The notes under the pieces were generated by a model. The model was not told where the DNA came from. It searched no databases and was given only the letters and a program-made list of their open reading frames with translations. From Thermoplasmatota archaeon (GTDB taxonomy: Archaea > Thermoplasmatota > E2 > DHVEG-1): a DNA stretch of 7,541 bases. The DNA lies in contig JAUWCF010000038.1 of NCBI GenBank assembly GCA_030609445.1, forward strand, positions 1 to 7,541, read 5' to 3'. Position 1 is the first letter of the stretch. Each line of letters begins with the position of its first letter. The position numbers and the translations under genes were made by a program. Positions 1 to 6,302 of this stretch are shown here, piece by piece.

Positions 1-1
1 A

Positions 2-346
2 ATGGCTAGTATTAAACCTAGAAACTTCTTTGCTTCTACTGTCTTATGGAGATATAATGGAGTAGATTATTTTGCTAGCTTTAAAGATAACAAATATTAT
101 TTTGGAGATAATACAAATACCTTTTGGGCGTATAAGGATACTACAGGTACATTAGAGACAGACAAAAACATTATAACAATTATCGTACCATTAAATGAGA
201 TTGGTAACCCTGGAGAGGGTGAACAATTAATGAACGCTTGGGCAATGACTCATTGGTCTGGATTTTTAGGACTTAATTTTCATTATCCGTTAGACCGTGC
301 ACCTGATTGGGGAACATGGGGTAAAAATTACACTATCCAATTTTGA
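2..346 (+). CDS. Unrecognised protein, possibly the C-terminal part of a surface or secreted protein
   Basis: This frame is open from the left edge to a TGA at 344-346 and gives 114 residues from an ATG at position 2. That ATG may be internal, because only one base precedes it and no ribosome-binding site can be judged. No signal peptide or membrane segment is visible. The product is rich in aromatic residues, Asn, Gly and Thr, with alternating short beta-like stretches. It ends in a segment reading VPLNEIGNP (about 62-70) and then DRAPDWGTWGKNYTI (about 98-112). This resembles, from memory, the beta-sandwich repeats of archaeal extracellular proteins containing DRAPDSG-type motifs; that is a loose recollection, not a search result. 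The stop is suspicious, because protein-like sequence continues in the next frame to 440. I regard it as a real but partial, possibly frameshifted gene of unknown function. Confidence 0.5.
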   Translation: MASIKPRNFFASTVLWRYNGVDYFASFKDNKYYFGDNTNTFWAYKDTTGTLETDKNIITIIVPLNEIGNPGEGEQLMNAWAMTHWSGFLGLNFHYPLDRAPDWGTWGKNYTIQF

Positions 347-440
347 AGATTGGGCGTTGATGATTGCTACTGCCAATTTTGTTTTTAGCCCAGAAGAATC
401 TGTGAATACTTATTATTCTACTAGACGACAACAAGGTTAA
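339..440 (+). pseudogene. Out-of-frame continuation of the gene at 2-346, or an unrelated gene remnant
   Basis: In the frame one base ahead of the 2-346 frame, codons from 339 to the TAA at 438-440 read as plausible protein: NFEDWALMIATANFVFSP, then about 15 more residues ending in STRRQQG. The frame is open only from 294, with stops at 246, 267 and 291, so it is too short to be an independent gene with a good start. Removing one T from the TTTT run at 341-344 would join it to the upstream frame as NYTIQFEDWALM and give a product of about 145 residues. It may therefore be the true C-terminus of the upstream gene displaced by a homopolymer indel (mutation or sequencing error). It could also be an unrelated remnant, for instance of a transposase, but I recognise no transposase signature. 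Confidence 0.35.
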
Positions 441-476
441 TAATATACTTATAAACGTTGCTTTTGCATAAATGTT

Positions 477-481
477 AAAAA
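477..481 (-). terminator. Candidate oligo-T terminator of mtnP
   Basis: An AAAAA run on the plus strand gives five T residues on the minus strand just after the mtnP stop codon at 486-488. Archaeal transcription commonly ends at short T runs in the non-template strand. The surrounding 441-485 interval is AT-rich and holds no gene. The assignment rests on position and composition only. Confidence 0.3.
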
Positions 482-485
482 TATT

Positions 486-1346
486 TTATTTTATGCGGTC
501 TTTTAATAATATTCTTGTGATGTCTCTATTACCTTTTTTATGAATAATATCTGGTGAAGTAATGATTGCGTTTTGTAGTGCGTTTTTGCATTCACAGCTT
601 CTTTTGTATTTTATTTCAGGCACGATTCTTTTTATCACACTTGCCATTCTTTCATCATTCTTTTTTAATACTTCAACAACAGATGTGACACTTACATCTT
701 CCTCTTCGTCATGCCAGCAATCATAGTCAGTTACCGTAAGAATTCCACAAAGACACATTTCAGCTTCTCGCGCCAGTTTTGCCTCAGTAGCAAGTGTCAT
801 CCCTATTACATCAACATTCCAACTTCTGTATAGATTTGATTCAGCACGTGTTGAAAACTGGGGTCCTTCCATGCAAATATATGTTCCTCGATGTGTAATT
901 ACTCCTTCTTCTTTTGTTTTTTCAAAAGCAATTTTTGATAGAATAGGACAAAATGGATCTGCAAATCCAACATGGGCAACAATGCCATCTTCAAAAAATG
1001 TCGATATTCTTTTTGCTGTTCTGTCTATTAGCTGATCAGCAATGACAAAATCCAGAGGTTTTAGCTCTTTTTTTAAGCTTCCAACTGCCGCAGTAGAAAT
1101 GAGATATTCGACACCACACTCTTTAAGTGCAAAGATGTTTGCTCTGTAATTTACCTTATGAGGAGGAATTGCATGACCTTTTCCATGTCTAGGGATAAAT
1201 GCGATGTTAACGCCTTCAATTTTTCCAAGAGTTATTTTGTCTGATGGTTTACCAAATGGAGTGTTGACTTCAATTTCTTCAGTATTTTTTATTATTCCCA
1301 TCTTGCTTAGGCCGCTTCCCCCGATGATTCCAATTTTTATAGACAT
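486..1346 (-). CDS. mtnP: S-methyl-5'-thioadenosine phosphorylase (MTAP; MTI phosphorylase possible)
   Basis: This gene encodes a 286-residue cytoplasmic enzyme of purine nucleoside phosphorylase family 2. It splits methylthioadenosine with phosphate into adenine and methylthioribose-1-phosphate, removing the by-product of polyamine synthesis. Visible motifs are the phosphate-binding GGSG (9-12), RHG (53-55), TAAVGS (85-90), MEGPQFSTRAES (159-170), the Met-Thr pair at 183-184 in the substrate region, and TDYDCW (206-211). The last keeps the two aspartates that bind the adenine base in characterised MTAPs, which favours a 6-aminopurine substrate. Some archaeal relatives prefer methylthioinosine, and I cannot exclude that. 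Near the C-terminus a Cys-Glu-Cys motif (251-253) recalls the CxC disulfides of Sulfolobus and Pyrococcus enzymes. The ATG start places the GGSG loop at the expected distance, although no strong ribosome-binding site precedes it. It is divergent from the adenine phosphoribosyltransferase gene, its logical partner. Confidence 0.9.
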   Translation of the reverse strand: MSIKIGIIGGSGLSKMGIIKNTEEIEVNTPFGKPSDKITLGKIEGVNIAFIPRHGKGHAIPPHKVNYRANIFALKECGVEYLISTAAVGSLKKELKPLDFVIADQLIDRTAKRISTFFEDGIVAHVGFADPFCPILSKIAFEKTKEEGVITHRGTYICMEGPQFSTRAESNLYRSWNVDVIGMTLATEAKLAREAEMCLCGILTVTDYDCWHDEEEDVSVTSVVEVLKKNDERMASVIKRIVPEIKYKRSCECKNALQNAIITSPDIIHKKGNRDITRILLKDRIK

Positions 1347-1383
1347 ATATAATCAACCATTACGTGAATAATTAGACGTACGG

Positions 1384-1412
1384 AGCAAAAAGTACTAAAA
1401 AAGCTTTTTGCT
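1384..1412. promoter_or_regulatory. Perfect 9-bp inverted repeat in the mtnP/apt divergent region, candidate operator
   Basis: AGCAAAAAG at 1384-1392 is matched by its exact reverse complement CTTTTTGCT at 1404-1412, with an 11-base spacer. A second perfect palindrome, AAAAAGCTTTTT at 1398-1409, overlaps the right arm. The centre-to-centre spacing of the two arms is 20 bases, about two helical turns, as expected for a dimeric regulator. The right arm ends six bases before the TATA-like box of apt, so a bound protein could affect transcription in both directions. The regulator is unknown. Because the arms are A/T-tract rich, a chance origin is possible. Confidence 0.4.
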
Positions 1413-1417
1413 TATGC

Positions 1418-1425
1418 TATAAATA
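1418..1425 (+). promoter_or_regulatory. Candidate TATA box for apt
   Basis: TATAAATA lies 32 bases before the apt start codon and fits the archaeal box A consensus. Transcription would be expected to start about 25 bases downstream, near 1445-1450, leaving a very short leader that begins close to the ribosome-binding site. I see no equally good box at the usual distance for mtnP on the minus strand. Confidence 0.4.
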
Positions 1426-1446
1426 AGATGATGTTGTTATCGAATA

Positions 1447-1452
1447 AGGTGG
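1447..1452 (+). promoter_or_regulatory. Ribosome-binding site of apt
   Basis: AGGTGG lies four bases before the ATG at 1457 and shares AGGTG with the archaeal Shine-Dalgarno sequence. It supports that ATG as the start. Confidence 0.5.
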
Positions 1453-1456
1453 CAAG

Positions 1457-1984
1457 ATGACTGAATTGATAAAATCAAAAATAAGAACTGTGCCTCATTG
1501 GCCAAAAAAAGGCATTATGTTTCGAGATATTACAACACTTCTCAATGATCCCGTGGGGTTTAGAGAGACAATTGATCTTTTATATGATAGATATTCCAAT
1601 AAAAAGGTAGATACGGTTGTGGGTATAGAATCACGTGGATTTATCATAGGAGCACCTATTGCTTATTTATTAAAATGCGGTTTTGTTCCTATACGAAAGC
1701 CTGGAAAACTTCCAGCAGAAGTGGTGTCAGAGGAATATACGCTAGAATACGGGACTGATAAAATTGAAATTCACAAAGATGCAATTACGAAAGGTGATCG
1801 CATTGTTATTGTTGACGACCTCCTTGCTACTGGGGGTACAATTAATGCTGCAAGAAATCTTGTTAAAAAATTAGGCGGAGACATTGTTGAATGCACCTTT
1901 GTCATTGAATTACCTGATTTGAAAGGAAGGGAAAAGATTCAAGGGGAAAACATCTACTCAATTGTTGCATTTGAAGGAGAATAA
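1457..1984 (+). CDS. apt: Adenine phosphoribosyltransferase
   Basis: This gene encodes a 175-residue cytoplasmic type I phosphoribosyltransferase that condenses adenine with PRPP to make AMP and pyrophosphate. The PRPP-binding loop IVIVDDLLATGGT sits at residues 116-128, with the acidic pair D120-D121 and the TGGT turn. The N-terminal part carries the APRT-type order KKGIMFRDITTLL (17-29), then VVGIESRGFIIGAPIA and the base-specificity segment FVPIRKPGKLP. Length and motif order match ordinary APRT of about 170-180 residues and differ from the shorter archaeal hypoxanthine/guanine enzymes. The ATG is preceded by AGGTGG at a suitable distance. The gene is divergent from mtnP, whose product releases adenine, so the pair forms an MTA-to-AMP salvage route. 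The following 147 bp separate it from top6B, which appears to have its own promoter. Confidence 0.93.
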   Translation: MTELIKSKIRTVPHWPKKGIMFRDITTLLNDPVGFRETIDLLYDRYSNKKVDTVVGIESRGFIIGAPIAYLLKCGFVPIRKPGKLPAEVVSEEYTLEYGTDKIEIHKDAITKGDRIVIVDDLLATGGTINAARNLVKKLGGDIVECTFVIELPDLKGREKIQGENIYSIVAFEGE

Positions 1985-2041
1985 ACTCGTCATAAAAGAT
2001 ATTTCACTCTAAAAGTTTTGAAATACATTTCTTAAAAATAC

Positions 2042-2076
2042 GATATATTTATTGATTATACAATAATTTTATAATC
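2042..2076 (+). promoter_or_regulatory. Candidate top6BA promoter with an embedded inverted repeat
   Basis: The gap between apt and top6B holds two TATA-like cores, GATATATTTA at 2042-2051 and TTTTATAATC at 2067-2076. The second lies about 56-65 bases upstream of the start codon and would give a leader of roughly 35 bases. GATTATA at 2054-2060 and TATAATC at 2070-2076 form a perfect 7-bp inverted repeat with a 9-base spacer, and its right arm covers the second core. This could be an operator, but in such AT-rich sequence a chance match is plausible. Confidence 0.35.
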
Positions 2077-2119
2077 ATGATATGGATTACCTGTTTCGGA
2101 TGCAATTACATCTTAGAAC

Positions 2120-2124
2120 GGAGG
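2120..2124 (+). promoter_or_regulatory. Ribosome-binding site deciding the TTG start of top6B
   Basis: GGAGG lies seven bases before the TTG at 2132-2134. It is the strongest Shine-Dalgarno match near the beginning of this gene, and it sets the non-ATG start. Confidence 0.65.
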
Positions 2125-2131
2125 ACGGCTT

Positions 2132-4069
2132 TTGACTGAAGTTGAAGCAATTGCTCATAAACTTGCCAGACAACAAAAAGAAATTTCTGTTGCTGAATTT
2201 TTTGAAAGAAACAAACACATCCTTGGATTTGGAAACCCAACAAGATCTCTTCTAACAAGTGTTAAGGAGGGAGTGGACAACGTGCTTGATGCCTGTGAGG
2301 AATCCGGAATCCTACCGGAAATATATGTTGAAATTAAAAATCATGAAGATGGTGAATGTAGACTCATTATCGAAGACAATGGACCTGGAATTATTAAAAA
2401 ACAGGTTCCACATATTTTTGGAAGACTCTTATATGGTTCACGGTTCCATGCCATTCGACAGAGTAGAGGGCAACAAGGAATAGGCATTTCTGCTGTTGTT
2501 TTGTATAGTCAGTTAACAACAGGTAAACATGCAAAAATCACTTCGAAAATACAAGAAGACCGGCCTGCAACAGTAACAGAACTTGCAATTGATACCAATA
2601 GAAACCGTGCTGAAGTCATTAGTCGAGCTATTGTGCATTGGGAGAAACCTTCAGGTACTCGACTTGAAGTAAGTATTGTAGCAGATTACAAGCGAGGTAA
2701 GCGTTTTGTCTATGACTATCTACAAAGCACCTCCATTGTGAATCCTCATGCACAAATCACATTCAAAGAACCTGATGGAACAGAGCATCTGTTTGAACGA
2801 ACATCTGAGACAATTCCAAAAAAACCTATCGAGATCAAACCTCATCCTCAAGGTATTGAACTTGGGACTTTAATAAAAATAGCAAAAGGTACGAAGAGTA
2901 GGAGACTTTCTTCATTTTTAAAAAGCGAATTTAGTAGTATGGGGGATAGAACAACAAAGGCTGTCTGTGAAAAAGCCCAACTTGACCGAGGACTTGATCC
3001 AAAGAAAATGTCTCGAGAACAGTTTTTAACGTTACATAAAGCGTTTAAGAAAGTAAAAATCATGGCTCCTTCAACTGATTGCTTATCTCCAATTGGTGAG
3101 ATTCTTATTAAACGTAGTTTAAAACATCAGACGCAGGAGATCTCGCCAGAATTTATCTATACTGCTTCAAGACCTACATCAGTATTTTCAGGTAGTCCCT
3201 TTCAGATTGAGGTAGGGATTGTCTACGGCGGTAGTTTACCCAAAGATAAATCTGTGAGATTATTACGATTTGCCAACAGGGTCCCTCTCTTATATCAGCA
3301 GGGTGATTGTGTTTCCACTGCTGCGATATCCTCTATTGATTGGAGGAGATATGGTTTTGATCAATCTTCTGGCAAAGGCATACCATCTGGTCCTGCCATA
3401 TTTTTTACCCATATGTCTTCCACACTGATTCCTTTTACTTCTGAAAGTAAAGAAGCAATAGCAGATATCCCTGAAATTGAATCAGAAATCAAACTTGCAT
3501 TTCGTGAATGTGCCAGGAAGGTACAGAGCCATATCCATAAAGAAGTAAAACGCGTGAAAACAAGGGAGAAATTTGATCTGATTACAAAAATTCTTCCAGA
3601 GATTGCCAAGAAATCTTCAGATATGCTAGGTAAGCCAGTGCCCTCATTAGATGCTGTGATTACAAAAATTATGGATGTGATATGGATTGAAGATCTCATA
3701 GAATGTGAGAAAACTTCATCAAAACCAGTTCAGGCTACCTTGTTTGAAGATTCTTCTGAGAATATAGATGGCGGTTGGATTACCAAAAGCACAATTCTCG
3801 TTGTCAACTATAAAAATATGCCTCAGAAATTTAATCTCTACGCTTTGATTCCTGAAGATGCTGTTGTGGGAACGGTGACTCCTAAACCTGCAAAAATTAC
3901 GAGTCGTTACATAAAATGGAATCTTGATGCAATAGATCCGGCAAACAAAGTCGATATTTCTTTTGAACTTGCAGGTCTTGATAAGGGAGATTTTGATGAA
4001 AACGATCTATATATTGAAAATATCAATGCTTCCTATGTGATAGGGGCAGATAAATGGGAAGGTGAATAA
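2132..4069 (+). CDS. top6B: DNA topoisomerase VI subunit B (ATPase subunit)
   Basis: This is the ATP-binding subunit of the A2B2 type IIB topoisomerase that relaxes and decatenates DNA. The product has 645 residues. The N-terminal GHKL ATPase domain shows the N-box around [12 protein letters not shown] (43-54) with E46 as probable catalytic base and N50 as Mg ligand, then EDNGPGI (81-87), RGQQGIGIS (112-120) and GTRLEVS (175-181). A helix-two-turn-helix region follows at roughly 245-310. The transducer domain then contains the [10 protein letters not shown] segment (435-444), where K440 is likely the switch lysine contacting the ATP gamma-phosphate, by analogy with other GHKL proteins. Residues from about 545 to the end form a beta-rich extension compatible with the Ig-like C-terminal domain of Methanosarcina TopoVI-B and absent from shorter crenarchaeal proteins of about 530 residues. 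The TTG start has a good GGAGG site. The stop is two bases before top6A. Confidence 0.96.
   Translation: MTEVEAIAHKLARQQKEISVAEFFERNKHILGFGNPTRSLLTSVKEGVDNVLDACEESGILPEIYVEIKNHEDGECRLIIEDNGPGIIKKQVPHIFGRLLYGSRFHAIRQSRGQQGIGISAVVLYSQLTTGKHAKITSKIQEDRPATVTELAIDTNRNRAEVISRAIVHWEKPSGTRLEVSIVADYKRGKRFVYDYLQSTSIVNPHAQITFKEPDGTEHLFERTSETIPKKPIEIKPHPQGIELGTLIKIAKGTKSRRLSSFLKSEFSSMGDRTTKAVCEKAQLDRGLDPKKMSREQFLTLHKAFKKVKIMAPSTDCLSPIGEILIKRSLKHQTQEISPEFIYTASRPTSVFSGSPFQIEVGIVYGGSLPKDKSVRLLRFANRVPLLYQQGDCVSTAAISSIDWRRYGFDQSSGKGIPSGPAIFFTHMSSTLIPFTSESKEAIADIPEIESEIKLAFRECARKVQSHIHKEVKRVKTREKFDLITKILPEIAKKSSDMLGKPVPSLDAVITKIMDVIWIEDLIECEKTSSKPVQATLFEDSSENIDGGWITKSTILVVNYKNMPQKFNLYALIPEDAVVGTVTPKPAKITSRYIKWNLDAIDPANKVDISFELAGLDKGDFDENDLYIENINASYVIGADKWEGE
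4059..4065 (+). promoter_or_regulatory. Ribosome-binding site of top6A inside the end of top6B
   Basis: AAGGTGA, read within the last codons of top6B (Glu-Gly-Glu), matches the archaeal Shine-Dalgarno and lies six bases before the top6A ATG at 4072. It points to translational coupling, which would help keep the two subunits equimolar. Confidence 0.6.
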
Positions 4070-4071
4070 CT

Positions 4072-5169
4072 ATGCCACGTGATTTTACAAAAGTCATTGA
4101 GAAAATTGATTTAATTGCAGAAAAAGTCTATAACGATCTTAAAAGCTCGGAGATACCTCATCTAAAACTTCCGACACGTACCAAAACCAACATTCGATTT
4201 GATGAGAAATTAAACGTATGGAAATATGGGGGGAACACGACAGAGCGATCGGCAAAATCACTAGATGGGGCATATATGATGCTTCGTACTATGTACATGG
4301 TAGATTTCATTAAAGATATGATAAAAGCCAATAAATCCTCAACACTACGAGAGATGTATTATATTTCTGAAGGTTGGGATCTTGCAAAGTTTCATTCTCA
4401 GCCAGAATCTGATTCTCTTGCAGAAGATCTGGAGGTTATTACAAGTTGTATGCGGGAGGATTTTAAACTTAGACCAGAAGAAGATGGCGCTCGAGTCATT
4501 GGAAATTTCACTCTTGAAGAGATGACGAGAAATAAGACAAAAAAGAAGATTCATTGTCAAGATGATGTTGGTGATTCAGGATATACAATTCCTTATAACG
4601 TGGAACCAGAAAAGATTACATTTAAAGGTGCAGATGCTGATTTTATTCTTGCTGTAGAAACGGGTGGTATGTTCGATCGACTTGTTGAAAACGGTTTTGA
4701 CAAGCAGCATAGAGCAATTATTGTTCATCTCAAAGGACAGCCTGCCCGATCAACGAGACGGTTTATTAAACGATTACATGACGAAAAAAAACTTCCTGTT
4801 CTCGTATTTACCGATTGTGATCCATGGAGTTATCGTATCTTTGGTAGTGTTGCGTATGGTGCAATAAAAACTGCTCATATCTCAGAGTATCTTGCAACGC
4901 CTGCTGCGCAATATCTTGGTGTTACACCATCTGATATTGAGAACTATAAGTTACCAACAGATAAACTGTCAAAAGAGGATATCCATGCGTTAAAAAGCGA
5001 GCTTTCAGATCCTCGGTTCCAAGACAGGTTTTGGAAACATGAAATAAAACTTCAACTTTCACTTGGCAAGAAATCTGAACAGCAGGCACTGGCAAAATAT
5101 GGCCTTGATTATGTTACAGATACATATCTTCCAGAAAAACTTGCTGAGATGGGAATGCTAAAAAAATAA
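4072..5169 (+). CDS. top6A: DNA topoisomerase VI subunit A (Spo11-like cleavage subunit)
   Basis: This is the DNA-cleaving subunit of topoisomerase VI, homologous to eukaryotic Spo11. The 365-residue length is normal for the family. The winged-helix (CAP-like) domain carries the catalytic motif REMYY (93-97); by alignment with the Spo11 DIFY motif, Y97 is the residue that forms the 5'-phosphotyrosyl link. The Toprim domain shows the acidic E196 in [10 protein letters not shown] and the DxD pair D248/D250 in FTDCDPWSY, which bind Mg. A further family segment around [12 protein letters not shown] (293-304) follows. The gene starts two bases after top6B, with its ribosome-binding site inside that gene, so both subunits are almost certainly made from one transcript. 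The 3' end is only 2 bp from the convergent gene downstream, and its last two Lys codons sit in an A7 run. Confidence 0.97.
   Translation: MPRDFTKVIEKIDLIAEKVYNDLKSSEIPHLKLPTRTKTNIRFDEKLNVWKYGGNTTERSAKSLDGAYMMLRTMYMVDFIKDMIKANKSSTLREMYYISEGWDLAKFHSQPESDSLAEDLEVITSCMREDFKLRPEEDGARVIGNFTLEEMTRNKTKKKIHCQDDVGDSGYTIPYNVEPEKITFKGADADFILAVETGGMFDRLVENGFDKQHRAIIVHLKGQPARSTRRFIKRLHDEKKLPVLVFTDCDPWSYRIFGSVAYGAIKTAHISEYLATPAAQYLGVTPSDIENYKLPTDKLSKEDIHALKSELSDPRFQDRFWKHEIKLQLSLGKKSEQQALAKYGLDYVTDTYLPEKLAEMGMLKK
5160..5166 (-). terminator. Candidate T7 terminator for the membrane protein gene, inside the top6A end
   Basis: Seven A residues on the plus strand, covering the last Lys codons of top6A, read as seven T residues on the minus strand. 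They begin five bases beyond the stop codon of the 5172-5618 gene. Oligo-T runs are the usual archaeal termination signal. Confidence 0.45.
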
Positions 5170-5171
5170 GA

Positions 5172-5618
5172 TTATTCCGTTTTTCCCCAAAGATTTATTG
5201 GTGGTATCATCTGGAATCGTAACGAGAGAATTGTATCCTCATCAATTTTTACAAAGGTTTTACTGAAAATACCGCCTTTGGATCTATCTGGTAGAGTGTG
5301 TGTGTATAGTCTTTTCCCTTTGTAGAATGCTGGTTTGGGTTTTTCGCTTTCTATTCGTCTTTTTTTGATGATGTAGTGATGCAGGACAAAAAGTAACACA
5401 AGACCAATACAGATACCGAAAAAAATAATACTTGAAAGTACCCATTGATCCATTGTAAGAGCTGCCCATTTATTACCAAATCCAAGGAAATAAACACTTA
5501 TAATGTGAAAAACAGTCCAGATAAAATAAATAACTGCCAGTAGAATAATTATCTTTGATATCTTTAGATATCTGACTTTAAGTTTATCTTCATCTCTTTC
5601 GACTTCTACTGTGGGCAT
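5172..5618 (-). CDS. Small two-helix membrane protein of unknown function
   Basis: I do not recognise this 148-residue protein beyond its shape. A charged N-terminus (KLKVRYLKISK, about 12-22) leads into a hydrophobic helix at about 22-46. A short loop follows, then a second helix at about 60-84 ending in HHYIIKKRR. Positive charge flanking both outer ends predicts a hairpin with both termini in the cytoplasm. The roughly 60-residue C-terminal tail contains RLYTHTLPD (103-111), KGGIFSKTF (114-122) and LSLRFQMIPP (131-140); it looks compact and constrained rather than random. The ATG at 5616-5618 follows a weak AGGGA site. The gene is convergent with top6A, their stop codons 2 bp apart, and it has its own promoter region upstream. 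No functional link to topoisomerase VI is shown by the sequence. Confidence 0.8.
   Translation of the reverse strand: MPTVEVERDEDKLKVRYLKISKIIILLAVIYFIWTVFHIISVYFLGFGNKWAALTMDQWVLSSIIFFGICIGLVLLFVLHHYIIKKRRIESEKPKPAFYKGKRLYTHTLPDRSKGGIFSKTFVKIDEDTILSLRFQMIPPINLWGKTE
5180..5184 (+). terminator. Candidate T5 terminator for top6BA inside the convergent gene
   Basis: TTTTT on the plus strand starts ten bases after the top6A stop codon and lies within the last codons of the convergent membrane protein gene. It is the first T run after the operon, but a five-base run is a modest signal. Confidence 0.3.
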
Positions 5619-5651
5619 AGCTTTCCCTACGTGTTATATTACAATTATACG

Positions 5652-5680
5652 CTTTTAAATCTTTCTGTTATTATATATAT
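5652..5680 (-). promoter_or_regulatory. Candidate promoter of the membrane protein gene
   Basis: On the minus strand two TATA-like elements lie upstream of the ATG at 5618: ATATATATAA (5671-5680) and GATTTAAAAG (5652-5661). The first would give a leader of about 30 bases and the second a leader of about 10. The 129-bp interval 5619-5747 between this gene and the pyrophosphatase gene holds no other feature I can support. Confidence 0.35.
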
Positions 5681-5747
5681 CGTCCAAATTACTTTATTTT
5701 ATATCCTTTTCTAGGATTTAAAACCTTCTCTTAATTTCGTAATCATG

Positions 5748-6298
5748 TTATTTTTTTAGAAAATCCAACAGTTCGTCTACTGCTTTTCCTCGATGAGAAT
5801 ATCTATTTTTTTCCTCTCTACTCATTTCTGCAAATGTTTTTGACTCGCCCTCAGGAACAAAAATGGGATCATATCCAAAACCACCTGTTCCCCTTTCCTT
5901 TATTGTTATTGTTCCCTTGCACTCTCCAACAAATAGAATTGGTTTTGAGTTTGGTTCTGCATATGCATAGACTGATCTAAATAAAGCAGATCTTTTTGTA
6001 GTATTCTCCATTAGCTTAAGGATTCCTTTAAGACCAATTGTATAAAATACATATTTGGAATAAACCCCTGGAAACCCATCGAGATCATCAATAAAAAGCC
6101 CTGCATCTTCTAAGATGAATGGTTCATTGAACTGTTTTTGAATGTGTTTAACGCCATACTCTGCCACATCTTCAAGGTTTTCTACCTGAATCTCAGGATA
6201 TCCAAGATCTTTTTGAATAACTTTGATATCAAGTGTTTTAACCCGTTCTTGTATCTCTGCCAATTTTCCCATATTTCCTGTGATAAAATACAGTTTTT

Positions 6299-6302
<4 letters not shown>
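5748..6302 (-). CDS. rdgB: XTP/dITP diphosphatase (RdgB/HAM1 family)
   Basis: This gene encodes a 184-residue cytoplasmic pyrophosphatase that hydrolyses deaminated purine triphosphates (ITP, dITP, XTP) to monophosphates, keeping them out of DNA and RNA. Family motifs are clear: the substrate loop ITGNMGKLAEIQ (7-18), LEDAGLFID (64-72) with D66 as the probable catalytic acidic residue, GFPGVYSKY (77-84), the GTGGFGYDPIF loop (138-148), MSREEKN (160-166) and SHRGKA (169-174). The length is normal. It is the last gene of the kae1-bud32-rdgB unit. Its ATG overlaps the bud32 stop in an ATGA arrangement, and a GAGAGG ribosome-binding site lies within the end of bud32 (about 6312-6317), so its translation is probably coupled. 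Substrate choice is known from the family and was not tested here. Confidence 0.95.

Noticed and set aside
466..496. Inverted repeat GCATAAA/TTTATGC at the mtnP 3' end
   Set aside because: The 17-base loop and AT-rich stem make a weak structure, and the right arm is within mtnP codons. Chance is sufficient.
1426..1464. Possible C/D box small RNA before apt (GATGATG followed by CTGA)
   Set aside because: The C box is imperfect, the spacing is too short, the internal boxes are absent, and the region is better explained by the apt leader and start codon.
2259..2483. Plus-strand open frame overlapping the ATPase domain of top6B
   Set aside because: It is an out-of-frame shadow of the GHKL motifs with no independent start signal.
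2848..3699. Minus-strand open frames inside top6B (2848-3063 and 3361-3699)
   Set aside because: They lie opposite strongly conserved top6B coding sequence, have no ribosome-binding sites, and encode low-complexity hydrophobic and serine-rich products typical of antisense shadows.
4345..4867. Short open frames on both strands inside top6A
   Set aside because: They overlap the catalytic and Toprim coding regions in other frames and show no protein-like features.
5703..5717. Small hairpin ATCCT/AGGAT downstream of rdgB
   Set aside because: The stem is only five base pairs and is not followed by a convincing T run on the minus strand, so I did not call it a terminator.
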